Shown: piece after piece, positions 43,688 to 51,514 of the stretch
How the letters are laid out: the number at the start of each line of letters is the position of its first letter
How positions within the stretch are numbered: position 1 is the stretch's first letter
Assembly: GCF_001447155.2 (NCBI RefSeq)
Contig: NZ_CP014754.1
Coordinates: forward strand, 558,001-622,000
DNA length: 64,000 nt
Source of the DNA: Marinobacter sp. LQ44
Lineage (GTDB): Bacteria; Pseudomonadota; Gammaproteobacteria; Pseudomonadales; Oleiphilaceae
Direction: 5' to 3'
The notes under the pieces: generated by a model
What the model was told of the DNA's origin: nothing
The model's database searches: none
What the model saw: the letters and a program-made list of their open reading frames with translations, nothing else
Made by a program: the position numbers and the translations under genes

Positions 43688-46174
43688 TTATTCCAGCCGC
43701 CGCAACAGCAGCATGGGTGACACACTGAGAACCGGGCGCAACTGCCAGCGCCCGAACAACGCCAGCAGCATTGCGCTGATGAAAGGAATGGGCAGCATCA
43801 CCTGCCAGTGCCAGCGGAAATTGCCCTCAAACATCCGGAGCTGTAGCGCATAGACCGCAGCCTCTGCCGCAAGAACCCCCATGATACCCGCCACAAAGCC
43901 CAGTAAGGCAAACTCCAGCATGGTACTGCGGGCAAGCAACGACTGCTGACCGCCCAGGGTGCGAAGCAAAGCGCCCTCCCGCTGACGATCCCGCAGGGTG
44001 GCGCTGACCACCGCCGCCATGACCACCAGAGCCGCCGCCAGGATTAACGCTAGAATGGCTTCAATGGCCTGGGTAACCTGGCGCACAATCTGCTGGATAC
44101 GCTCGATGATATGGTCGATCTCCAGTACCGAGACGGTCGGGAACTGGCGTGAAAACTCGTTCAGCGCCACTTTGTTACCCTCATCCAGATGGAAACTGGT
44201 AATCCAGGTGCCAGGCATATCCGTCAGCCCACCGCCCGGCGGGAAGGCCATATAGAAGTTGGGTTTCATGCTGTCCCATTGCACCGTACGAATGCTGGTG
44301 ACCGGCTCTGTGACTGTTTCCGAACCAATGGTGAAGGTCAGGCGATCCCCCATGACCAGCCCCATACGTTCCGCCAGCTCTGCCTCAACCGACACACCGA
44401 TGGTGTCGCCGGGGGCAAACCACTCGCCGGCGACAATCTCATTATCTTCAGGCAGCTCCGCCATCCAGGTCAGGTTCAGCTCACGGTTCAGGGCACCAAT
44501 GCGTTCATCCTTGCTCACGGCCTCCAGCACTGGCTGATCATTCAGTTCCGTCAAACGCCCGCGCACCATGGGATAGATTGTATCCAATGGGGCGTCACGC
44601 TCTGCCCAGAAGGCTTCCACGTCGTCCACCGCATCCGGCGCGATGTTGATCAAAAAGTGATTGGGGGCATTATCCGGTAACTGGGCCTGCCAGTCGTCCA
44701 GCAACGAGGTGCGCACCAGGATCAGGGTGGCCGCCAGCATCAGAGTCATGGCAAACACCGCCATTTGCGCCATGCTGGCCTGCCGATGCCGGTAAAGACC
44801 TACCAGGGCCAGGCGCCAGGCATTGCCGCCACCCCGTACACGGCGCAGAATCGCCACCATCAGGCCACCAACCAGCGCCAACACCGCCAATAAGAGAGCC
44901 AGGCCACCCAACAAGGCAAACACCAGTGCAACCTCGCCAGCGTATAACCACACCAAACCAAACACGGCCAGAATGGCAATCGCAATATCGGGGATCGCGT
45001 CTCGCCCACTTTCCCCGGGCTGCGCCCGCAAAACACGCATGGCAGCCACATTACGCAGCCGGCGAATGGGCGGATAGGCAAACGCGAACAGGGAAACCAG
45101 GGCCGTGAGCAAGGCCGGCACCAGGGCCGAAGGCGCCAGATGGAAATCGACCGGTTGCTCCAATACGTCACTCAACAGGCGAACCAGAATCCAGAACAGC
45201 GGCAGCGCCACCAGAAGACCGCCAATCACCCCGGCGATACCCCACAGCGCCAACCGGCGCAGGTAAAGGCCGCCAATTCCCCGGCTAGACAGCCCGAGGG
45301 TCTTAAGAAGTGCCACGGTATCCCTCTGAGACAAGGCGTACTGCCGGCTGGCAACCGCCACAGCCACTGCCGCCAGCAGAACCGCCAGGCTGCCACCGAG
45401 CAACAGGAAACGTTCAGCACGCTCCAGGGACCGGGAGAAGGTTTCGCCATCGCGTACGCTTTCCCATTCATGGCTTGGTTCCAGGCGCGGCTCCAGCCAT
45501 TGATAGTAATCGTCAAGCAGGTTGTCCGGGCCGGCGAACAAGTACACGTACTCGGCACGGCTGCCTTCCTGTATCACGCCGGTGCCGGGCACATCGTCCA
45601 CATGAATCATCACACGGGGTGCCAGGGAAGAGAGCCGGAAGCCGCCATCTGGCTCCCTAATCAGCAGGCTGGTGATCTCCAGTTCAAGATTACCCACCTC
45701 CAGCGTTTCACCAATCTCCAGCTCCAACAAACGCAGCAACCTGGGGTTGACCCAGATCTCGCCCCGCCCGGGGCCGGCGCCCACGGTTTGGCGAGCAGCA
45801 TCCGCGCCTGGCTGAATTTCGATCTCGCCACGCAACGGGTATTCGTCGCTGACAGCCTTGACCGACACCAGCTGGAACCCGCCCTCACCAAAGACCATGG
45901 TGGAGAATTCAATCAGCTGGCCGGTTTCCAGGCCCCGATCACGAGCTTCGTCAATCCATTCACCTGGCACTGGCCGGCCATTTTCCGCCTCAAGCTGACG
46001 GTCCGCGGCCAGAAAGGAGCTGGCCGAAGACACCAGGGTTCGCTGCAGCTGGTTGGCGAACAGGGCAATGGTGGCCACGGTGGCCACGGCAATCACCAGG
46101 GCCACCAGCACAACCCGTACATCACGTTCGCGCCAGTCCCGGCGCACCGACATCAGTTTTTTTGCAGCTGCCAT
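43688..46174 (-). CDS. ABC transporter permease, FtsX-like (YbbP type)
   Basis: The 828-residue protein starts at ATG 46174, overlapping the ATPase stop codon (ATGA). It has an N-terminal helix (VVLVALVIAVATVATIALFANQL), a long periplasmic domain, and then the FtsX-type transmembrane bundles, ten segments in all, ending LLRTLGGQQSLLARSTMLEFALLGFVAG. This is the YbbP/DUF214 class linked to macromolecule or lipid export, paired with a LolD-like ATPase and divergent from tesA as in E. coli. Confidence 0.88.
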   Translation of the reverse strand: MAAAKKLMSVRRDWRERDVRVVLVALVIAVATVATIALFANQLQRTLVSSASSFLAADRQLEAENGRPVPGEWIDEARDRGLETGQLIEFSTMVFGEGGFQLVSVKAVSDEYPLRGEIEIQPGADAARQTVGAGPGRGEIWVNPRLLRLLELEIGETLEVGNLELEITSLLIREPDGGFRLSSLAPRVMIHVDDVPGTGVIQEGSRAEYVYLFAGPDNLLDDYYQWLEPRLEPSHEWESVRDGETFSRSLERAERFLLLGGSLAVLLAAVAVAVASRQYALSQRDTVALLKTLGLSSRGIGGLYLRRLALWGIAGVIGGLLVALPLFWILVRLLSDVLEQPVDFHLAPSALVPALLTALVSLFAFAYPPIRRLRNVAAMRVLRAQPGESGRDAIPDIAIAILAVFGLVWLYAGEVALVFALLGGLALLLAVLALVGGLMVAILRRVRGGGNAWRLALVGLYRHRQASMAQMAVFAMTLMLAATLILVRTSLLDDWQAQLPDNAPNHFLINIAPDAVDDVEAFWAERDAPLDTIYPMVRGRLTELNDQPVLEAVSKDERIGALNRELNLTWMAELPEDNEIVAGEWFAPGDTIGVSVEAELAERMGLVMGDRLTFTIGSETVTEPVTSIRTVQWDSMKPNFYMAFPPGGGLTDMPGTWITSFHLDEGNKVALNEFSRQFPTVSVLEIDHIIERIQQIVRQVTQAIEAILALILAAALVVMAAVVSATLRDRQREGALLRTLGGQQSLLARSTMLEFALLGFVAGIMGVLAAEAAVYALQLRMFEGNFRWHWQVMLPIPFISAMLLALFGRWQLRPVLSVSPMLLLRRLE

Positions 46175-46902
46175 CAGTCAGCCAACTCCCGGGCCGCTTC
46201 CGGCTCTGTCAGCACACCGGCTTCAATGTGAAGTTGCCGGCCACACCGGGCTGCCAGGTGTTCATCGTGGGTGACCATGACCAATGTAGTGCCCTGCTCC
46301 CGGTTCAGATCCATCAGCAGATCCGACACCGCCTGGCCCGTGCGGTTATCCAGATTGCCGGTGGGCTCATCGGCAAACAGAATCACCGGGTCTGAAGCAA
46401 AGGCCCGGGCAATGGCGACCCGCTGCTGCTCACCACCAGACAATTGCCGTGGCGTGTGGCTCAGGCGCTCACCCAACCCTACACGCTCCAGTAGCTCTTT
46501 GGCCCGCGCCTCCGGCGATTCCATCCCCGCCAGTTCGAGGGGCAGCATGACGTTCTCCAGCGCGCTCAGCGCCGGCAACAGCTGGAATGACTGGAACACG
46601 AAGCCAACCCGGCTCGCCCGGAGCTGGGCGCGTTGGTCTTCCGTCAGGCTGCTGATTACAGCACCGTCCAGCTCTACTTTCCCTTCGGTCGGCGTGTCCA
46701 GCCCGGCAAGCAATCCCAGTAAAGTGGTTTTCCCGGAACCAGACCGGCCAACGATGGCTACGGACTCTCCCCGATTGATTTCCAGACTGACCCCCTGCAA
46801 GATCGTCAACGTATCAGTTTCCAGGCTCACCCGGTGGGTAAGATCGGTCACCCGTAACATCGGGTTTGTAGCGGCTAACTTGGGATCCGTCATCTGGTTC
46901 AC
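46174..46902 (-). CDS. ABC transporter ATP-binding protein (YbbA type)
   Basis: The 242-residue protein starts at ATG 46902. It shows Walker A GRSGSGKTTLLG, the Q loop FQSFQLLP, signature LSGGEQQRVAIARAFA, Walker B VILFADEPTGNLD and the H loop MVTHDEHLA. It is of the LolD/MacB-like group and powers the adjacent FtsX-like permease. The gene is divergent to tesA, with 60 bp between the start codons; this order is conserved with E. coli. Confidence 0.93.
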   Translation of the reverse strand: MNQMTDPKLAATNPMLRVTDLTHRVSLETDTLTILQGVSLEINRGESVAIVGRSGSGKTTLLGLLAGLDTPTEGKVELDGAVISSLTEDQRAQLRASRVGFVFQSFQLLPALSALENVMLPLELAGMESPEARAKELLERVGLGERLSHTPRQLSGGEQQRVAIARAFASDPVILFADEPTGNLDNRTGQAVSDLLMDLNREQGTTLVMVTHDEHLAARCGRQLHIEAGVLTEPEAARELAD

Positions 46903-46962
46903 GGTGGCTCCGTTGTCTGGTGCTGTGTTTTATTGAATCTGTAAAGGGTATACGAATTTACT

Positions 46963-47622
46963 ATGAATACGGTATCGGCGTTGGTCAGATCATTTGCCCT
47001 CTCAGCACTGATGTTGCTGTCGCTCTCCGCCCTGGCCAGCCAGAACACACTGCTGGTAGTCGGCGACAGCCTCAGTGCCGCCTATGGCGTGCCATCCGAA
47101 ACCGCCTGGGTTCAACTGCTGAGGGACAGGCTTGATGAACAGGGCCTGAACTGGAGCGTTGTGAACGCCAGCATCAGCGGCGAAACGACCGATGGCGGCC
47201 TTCGGCGGCTGCCTGACCTGCTTCAGAAAAACCAGCCAGACGTCGTGATCATTGAGCTTGGCGGTAACGACGGCCTGCGCGGCTTTCCACCGAATGTGAT
47301 CGAATCCAACCTCGCCGACATGATCGAGCAAGTGCGGGATGTAGGTGCCATCCCGGTGCTGGTGGGCATGCAGATTCCACCGAACTATGGCCAACGTTAT
47401 ACCCGCATGTTTGCGGACATCTTCCCGAACCTGTCTGACCGCTACGACACCCCCCTGGTTCCCTTCTTTCTCGAGGGAATCTACAACGTCGATGGATTAA
47501 TGCAGGAAGACGGCATTCACCCCACCGAAGCCGCCCAGCCGGTGCTGCTGGACAACGTATGGCCTCAGCTGGAGCCGTTAATTCTGGACAGGAACCCCAG
47601 CGCCCTGCGCTCAGACCAGTAA
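46963..47622 (+). CDS. tesA: Arylesterase/thioesterase TesA (SGNH hydrolase)
   Basis: The 219-residue protein starts at ATG 46963 with a signal peptide (SALMLLSLSALASQN), so it is periplasmic. The SGNH blocks are VVGDSLSAAYGV (catalytic Ser), NASISGETTDGG, GGNDGLRG and DGIHPTEAAQP (Asp and His). It hydrolyses acyl thioesters, esters and lysophospholipids. Its 3' end overlaps the convergent hydrolase gene by 58 bp. The divergent ybbA/ybbP pair supports the name. Confidence 0.93.
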   Translation: MNTVSALVRSFALSALMLLSLSALASQNTLLVVGDSLSAAYGVPSETAWVQLLRDRLDEQGLNWSVVNASISGETTDGGLRRLPDLLQKNQPDVVIIELGGNDGLRGFPPNVIESNLADMIEQVRDVGAIPVLVGMQIPPNYGQRYTRMFADIFPNLSDRYDTPLVPFFLEGIYNVDGLMQEDGIHPTEAAQPVLLDNVWPQLEPLILDRNPSALRSDQ

Positions 47623-48539
47623 TAACCATCACGGGCGTGTTCAACAAACCCCACATGCCCGCCCCACTTTGGCGCCTCAACGGTAACGTAGGCGCCGAGA
47701 ACCTTACGGCCTTCCGGGAAACACTGGGCTGACAGGAAGGGATCGTCTACCGCATTAACCATCAACGCCGGTACCCGTATGTCCTTCAACCGAAACAGTG
47801 CCGAGCAGCTGGCCCAGTAGTCCTGGGCATCCCGGAAGCCATGCAGGGGTGCGGTGTAGCGTTTATCAAATTCGTGAAAGTTGCGGATGTTGTCGAACCC
47901 GGTTACGTCAATCAGGTCCGGAAACCGACGGGCCTTTTCCTGCATTTTGCCGTGCAGATCCCTCAGAAAGCGCTGCATGTAGATCCTGCGACTGGGCAGG
48001 GCCAGCATATCCGCGCTGCCAGCCAGGTCTGCGGGCACTGAGTAGGCAACGGCACCGCTGATGCGACTATCAACCCGCTCGCCCTGCTGGCCGAGGTAAA
48101 GCAGGGTGAGGTTGCCGCCCATACTGAAGCCAGACAGGAACAGGTTGCTGTAGTGTCCTTCCAGCGCGTGGGACACCACCGTATGCAGGTCTTCCGTGGC
48201 GCCGCTGTGGTAGAACCGGGGTTGGTGGTTCATCACCCCGCCGCAGGATCGGAAGTTCCAGGCCAGCACATCCCAGCCATCCGCCATTAATGCCCGCGCC
48301 AGCCCGAGCACATAGGGGCGCCGGCTGTGGCCCTCCAAACCATGGGACACGATGGCCAGGCGGTCACTGCCCTGACGGTACCAATCCAGGTGCAGTTCGT
48401 CGTTATCCGGCGTGGCCAGAACAGCGGTTTCCGGCTGTGGCATAGCCACGTTCCGGAACAGCGTTGGCCACACAGACTGGATGTGCCCGTTACGTAACCA
48501 GACCGGTGGGCGGTAGCCCGATTGACTGCGCTTGTGCAA
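47565..48539 (-). CDS. Alpha/beta hydrolase (YheT-like)
   Basis: TTG 48539 behind AAAGG is the likely start because homology begins about there (SGYRPPVWLRNGHIQSVWPTL); longer frames run into the tRNA promoter. The 324-residue protein has the nucleophile elbow GFSMGGN, the oxyanion-region HGLEGHS, and the C-terminal Asp (VDDPFL) and His (WGGHVGFVEH). It is the YheT/ABHD1 type of carboxylesterase with unknown substrate. It overlaps the end of tesA. Confidence 0.88.
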   Translation of the reverse strand: MHKRSQSGYRPPVWLRNGHIQSVWPTLFRNVAMPQPETAVLATPDNDELHLDWYRQGSDRLAIVSHGLEGHSRRPYVLGLARALMADGWDVLAWNFRSCGGVMNHQPRFYHSGATEDLHTVVSHALEGHYSNLFLSGFSMGGNLTLLYLGQQGERVDSRISGAVAYSVPADLAGSADMLALPSRRIYMQRFLRDLHGKMQEKARRFPDLIDVTGFDNIRNFHEFDKRYTAPLHGFRDAQDYWASCSALFRLKDIRVPALMVNAVDDPFLSAQCFPEGRKVLGAYVTVEAPKWGGHVGFVEHARDGYYWSERRALGFLSRINGSS

Positions 48540-48563
48540 ATTTTGACCTTTCTTTTCAGGGGG

Positions 48564-48592
48564 TTGACGAACACTATTAAAGAACTTAATAT
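48564..48592 (+). promoter_or_regulatory. tRNA-Asn promoter (first copy)
   Basis: TTGACG and TAATAT are separated by 17 bp, followed by a GC-rich GCCCGCC discriminator, the usual form of stringently controlled stable-RNA promoters. It lies 20 bp upstream of the tRNA. Confidence 0.85.
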
Positions 48593-48611
48593 GCCCGCCA
48601 CTTGATGCTGT

Positions 48612-48687
48612 TCCCCGATAGCTCAGTTGGTAGAGCAACGGACTGTTAATCCGTTTGTCCCTGGTTCGAGCCCAGGTCGGGGAGCCA
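48612..48687 (+). tRNA. tRNA-Asn (GTT), copy 1
   Basis: The 76-nt gene, including CCA, folds as a standard cloverleaf: acceptor TCCCCGA/TCGGGGA, D arm with AGCTCAGTTGGTAGAGC, anticodon loop ACTGTTAAT (anticodon GTT), and T arm with GGTTCGAGCC. It is identical to the second copy at 63338-63413. Confidence 0.97.
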
Positions 48688-48701
48688 CTTATTCCGAGAA
48701 A

Positions 48702-48730
48702 GCCGCTGATTCAACATCAGCGGCCTTTTT
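48702..48730 (+). terminator. Rho-independent terminator of tRNA-Asn copy 1
   Basis: A 9-bp stem (GCCGCTGAT / ATCAGCGGC) with a 5-nt loop is followed by CTTTTT. Confidence 0.9.
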
Positions 48731-48740
48731 CATTTCTACC

Positions 48741-50030
48741 TCAGAAAACCTCTTCCCGCTGCATGAATTCCTTCAGAACCTGATACAGGGTATAGCCATC
48801 CTGACTACCGATCATTTCACGGATGGAATGCATGGCGAACTGCGGCACACCGATATCCAGAGTGGTCACACCCAGATTACCGGCAGTCAGCGGCCCGATG
48901 GTGCTGCCACAACCCATGTCACTGCGTACCACAAATGTCTGGTGCGGCAGGCCAAGCTCATCACTGATATGCCGGCACAAAGCGGCCGACCGGCTGTTGG
49001 TGGCGTAGCGTTGGTTGTGGTTCACCTTGATGACCGGCCCCTGGTTCAGGATCGGGCCGTGGTTTTCATCGTGTTTGTCCATGAAGTTGGGGTGCACGCC
49101 ATGGGCGTTATCCGCAGAGATCATCATGGAGCGGGCAATCGCCCTACCCTTGCCAGCGCCACACCAACGCTCCAGAACGGCTCCCAGGAATGGCCCCTGG
49201 GCACCCTCCGCCGACATGCTGCCGACTTCTTCGTGATCATTGCACACCAGCAGCGCAGCTTCATCACCAGAGGTATTCAACAGCGACTGCAAACCGATAT
49301 AGCAGCTCAACAGGTTATCAAGCCGGGCAGAAGCCAGAAACTCTTCACGCAGCCCCACGAAAGACGCGCCCTGGGCATCGTAGAAACTCAACTCATAGCC
49401 CAGCACCTTACGAATCTTCAGGCCGGATTCACTGATCAACTGCTCACGCAACAAGTCAGCGAATGACGTTGTATCGGTTTCCGGCAGTTGCATAACCAAC
49501 GGAGGCAGGTCGGTCTGGGCATTCACCGACCGATTGCTGTTGGCTTCCCGGTCCAGGTGAATGGCCAGGCTGGGAATAATCGCCACCGGCTTACGGAAGT
49601 CCACCAAGGTATCCCGAACCTTACCGTCCTCATCCAGAACCGTGACCCGGCCGGCTAGCGACAGATCCCGGTCAAACCACGGGTTCAGCAACACACCGCC
49701 GTATACTTCCACACCCAACTGGAAAAAGCCCTTGCGGCGGATTTCGGGGTTTGGCTTTACCTTCAGGCAGGGGCTGTCGGTATGGGCACCCACCATCCGG
49801 ATGCCGGAAGTCACTACGTCATTCTTACCGGTGCGGAGGGCAATGATGGAGGAGCCATTGCGAATGGCGTAATAGCCCCGGCCCTGCTCCAGCGCCCACT
49901 CTTCCCTCTCATCCAGCTGCTGAAAACCGGCGGCATCAAGCCGGGATTTCATGGTGCTTACTGCATGCCACGGTGTTGGAGAGGCATTCAGAAATTCAAT
50001 CAAGTCATTATTAAATTCAGTGTGTTCCAT
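48741..50030 (-). CDS. apeB: M18-family aminopeptidase
   Basis: ATG 50030 gives 429 residues; an upstream in-frame start at 50171 would overlap the divergent gene. The two-zinc M18 site is intact: [13 protein letters not shown] (first His), NDHEEVGS (Glu pair), [11 protein letters not shown] (Asp) and the C-terminal [12 protein letters not shown] (His). It is a tetrahedral, cytosolic aminopeptidase with preference for acidic or bulky N-terminal residues. It is divergent to the 50146 gene. Confidence 0.93.
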   Translation of the reverse strand: MEHTEFNNDLIEFLNASPTPWHAVSTMKSRLDAAGFQQLDEREEWALEQGRGYYAIRNGSSIIALRTGKNDVVTSGIRMVGAHTDSPCLKVKPNPEIRRKGFFQLGVEVYGGVLLNPWFDRDLSLAGRVTVLDEDGKVRDTLVDFRKPVAIIPSLAIHLDREANSNRSVNAQTDLPPLVMQLPETDTTSFADLLREQLISESGLKIRKVLGYELSFYDAQGASFVGLREEFLASARLDNLLSCYIGLQSLLNTSGDEAALLVCNDHEEVGSMSAEGAQGPFLGAVLERWCGAGKGRAIARSMMISADNAHGVHPNFMDKHDENHGPILNQGPVIKVNHNQRYATNSRSAALCRHISDELGLPHQTFVVRSDMGCGSTIGPLTAGNLGVTTLDIGVPQFAMHSIREMIGSQDGYTLYQVLKEFMQREEVF

Positions 50031-50145
50031 GATCTTCCTGATTGCATGATAATGGCGGCTACAGTATGGCATGAAGCCGGCCCAGCTCCTACCAGGCTGC
50101 CGGTTAGTCCCTATACGCACCCACTGATCAACGCCGGAGCCCACT

Positions 50146-50631
50146 GTGTCGATACCCCGATTCCTGGACATCGAATACTGTCAGACTGACGACGCCCTGT
50201 TTCCCGTCGCCATGGCCTGGTCGCTGGCAGACGGCCAGATGAAAACCGTCGTTATTGCCCCGGAGGAAGCCTGGCTGCCAGACGACGGCGATTTGGGCGA
50301 CTTTGACCTGCTGTACCTCGAAGAACAGGGCGTGCCACTACTCGAACTGGTTCAGGAACTCCATCAGGACCTTCCAGACCAGACCATATACGTGGATGGC
50401 ATAGACCCGGATGAAATTCTGATCGACCTGATTTTCAGTGCCGTCAGCCAGGACGCCCCTTTCGAGATTGCCCCGATTTCCGAACTGATTTCCGGCATCG
50501 ACAGCAACACCCTTGAAGACCGCCGTCGGCAACTGATGTTCGACGAAGGCCTGGAACCACAACTCCCGGAGAATGGCGTTTACGCCCTATTGATGCTCGC
50601 GCAGGAGGAAGGCCTTCTGGCTGACCTGTAA
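50146..50631 (+). CDS. Hypothetical protein, possible exonuclease-like fold
   Basis: The 161-residue protein starts at GTG 50146. The N-terminal [20 protein letters not shown] resembles the first strand of RNase H-fold 3'-5' exonucleases, with the acidic IDxE, but later acidic residues do not fall in a clear DnaQ pattern. It is very acidic overall and cytoplasmic. I cannot assign a family. It stands between apeB and an outer-membrane protein gene. Confidence 0.6.
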   Translation: MSIPRFLDIEYCQTDDALFPVAMAWSLADGQMKTVVIAPEEAWLPDDGDLGDFDLLYLEEQGVPLLELVQELHQDLPDQTIYVDGIDPDEILIDLIFSAVSQDAPFEIAPISELISGIDSNTLEDRRRQLMFDEGLEPQLPENGVYALLMLAQEEGLLADL

Positions 50632-50736
50632 GCGGGCCGGCTGACACGGGGAAGTGTGACCGGCGTCTGCGTAACAAAGCGTTACACAAGGCAGAATCTG
50701 GCGTCAGCAACGTTACTGACAGGAAGCCGGATAATA

Positions 50737-51342
50737 ATGAATAAGGTCGCACTACGTTTCCTCAGCTCCAGCCTGATGGCCATCAGCCTCGCCCCATTGG
50801 CGGCACAGGCACAAGATACTCCTCGTTCTGACAAGCGCTACGTTGGCCTTCTGGTGACCGCACTGGAGCACCGCTCTATCGGCGGGCGCACCAAGGAGGA
50901 TGCCTGGGGCCAAGCCGGTACGCTGGTGATCGGTGGTCACCTGAACGACCTGATTCACGCGGAGATCCGCCTGGGTGGCGGGTTCAATGATGCCGATGTT
51001 TCCGGTGGCGACCTGACCCTGGCTGTCGATTACTTCGCCAGCTGGTACATGGGCCTGCACTACCCGATTACCGATTATGCCAACGTGTATGCGCAGGCCG
51101 GTTTTACCCACGTAAAAGGCGAGGCAACCCTGCCCAACCGTGAGGAAGGCTACAACGCGCAGTTCCGAGATATCGAGGGCGATTACCCGGACAGCAGTTT
51201 CAGCATCAGCTGGCTGGCGGGGGTGGATTTTGAGTTGGTGAGCAACACCTTTCTGGTGTTTGAGGGTGGGCGGTTGTTCAAAGACACTGGCAGTAGTGCC
51301 AATACGTTTCAGTTTTCTACGGGTCTACGTTACGAGTTTTGA
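50737..51342 (+). CDS. Outer-membrane beta-barrel protein
   Basis: ATG 50737 gives 201 residues with a signal peptide of about 26 residues (LMAISLAPLAAQAQ). The mature protein is of OmpX/OmpA-like small-barrel type: alternating strands (AEIRLGGGFNDADV, YFASWYMGLHYPITDYANVYAQAGFTHV) and a terminal phenylalanine (GLRYEF), the C-terminal signature for outer-membrane insertion. An in-frame start at 50656 is unlikely. The long hairpin repeat follows its stop. Confidence 0.85.
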   Translation: MNKVALRFLSSSLMAISLAPLAAQAQDTPRSDKRYVGLLVTALEHRSIGGRTKEDAWGQAGTLVIGGHLNDLIHAEIRLGGGFNDADVSGGDLTLAVDYFASWYMGLHYPITDYANVYAQAGFTHVKGEATLPNREEGYNAQFRDIEGDYPDSSFSISWLAGVDFELVSNTFLVFEGGRLFKDTGSSANTFQFSTGLRYEF

Positions 51343-51365
51343 GTGTGCTGCTTTCTTCGGTGCCG

Positions 51366-51479
51366 GTTAAGAGGGCCGGATATCCTTTCCTGGAAACGCT
51401 ACGAGCACATCCATGTGCGCTTCGCTCCGGCCATCCATGGCCTCCGAGATTCCAGGAAAGGATATCCGGCTCTCTTAAC
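51366..51479 (+). repeat. Long hairpin repeat, copy 3
   Basis: Arms of 30 bp (51366-51395 and 51450-51479; one mismatch, G-T pair) enclose a 54-nt core identical, in reverse orientation, to that of the copy at 63776. The core has two small hairpins, GCAC-ATCCAT-GTGC and GGCC-ATCCAT-GGCC. It lies between the convergent outer-membrane protein gene and rlmKL, where it can act as a terminator for both. Confidence 0.92.
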
Positions 51480-51514
51480 GCATACTTGAGTGCAGGCCGC
51501 TGTTAATCCGACCT

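Noticed and set aside
45140..46231. 363-codon plus-strand frame opposite the FtsX-like permease gene
   Set aside because: It overlaps a clear membrane protein gene and is rich in Gln, His and Arg, as expected of an antisense shadow.
51366..51479. Interpretation of the hairpins as REP/BIME elements or simple terminators
   Set aside because: REP units are shorter and have conserved stems. Here the stems vary and the core is conserved, and plain terminators would not share a 54-nt core.
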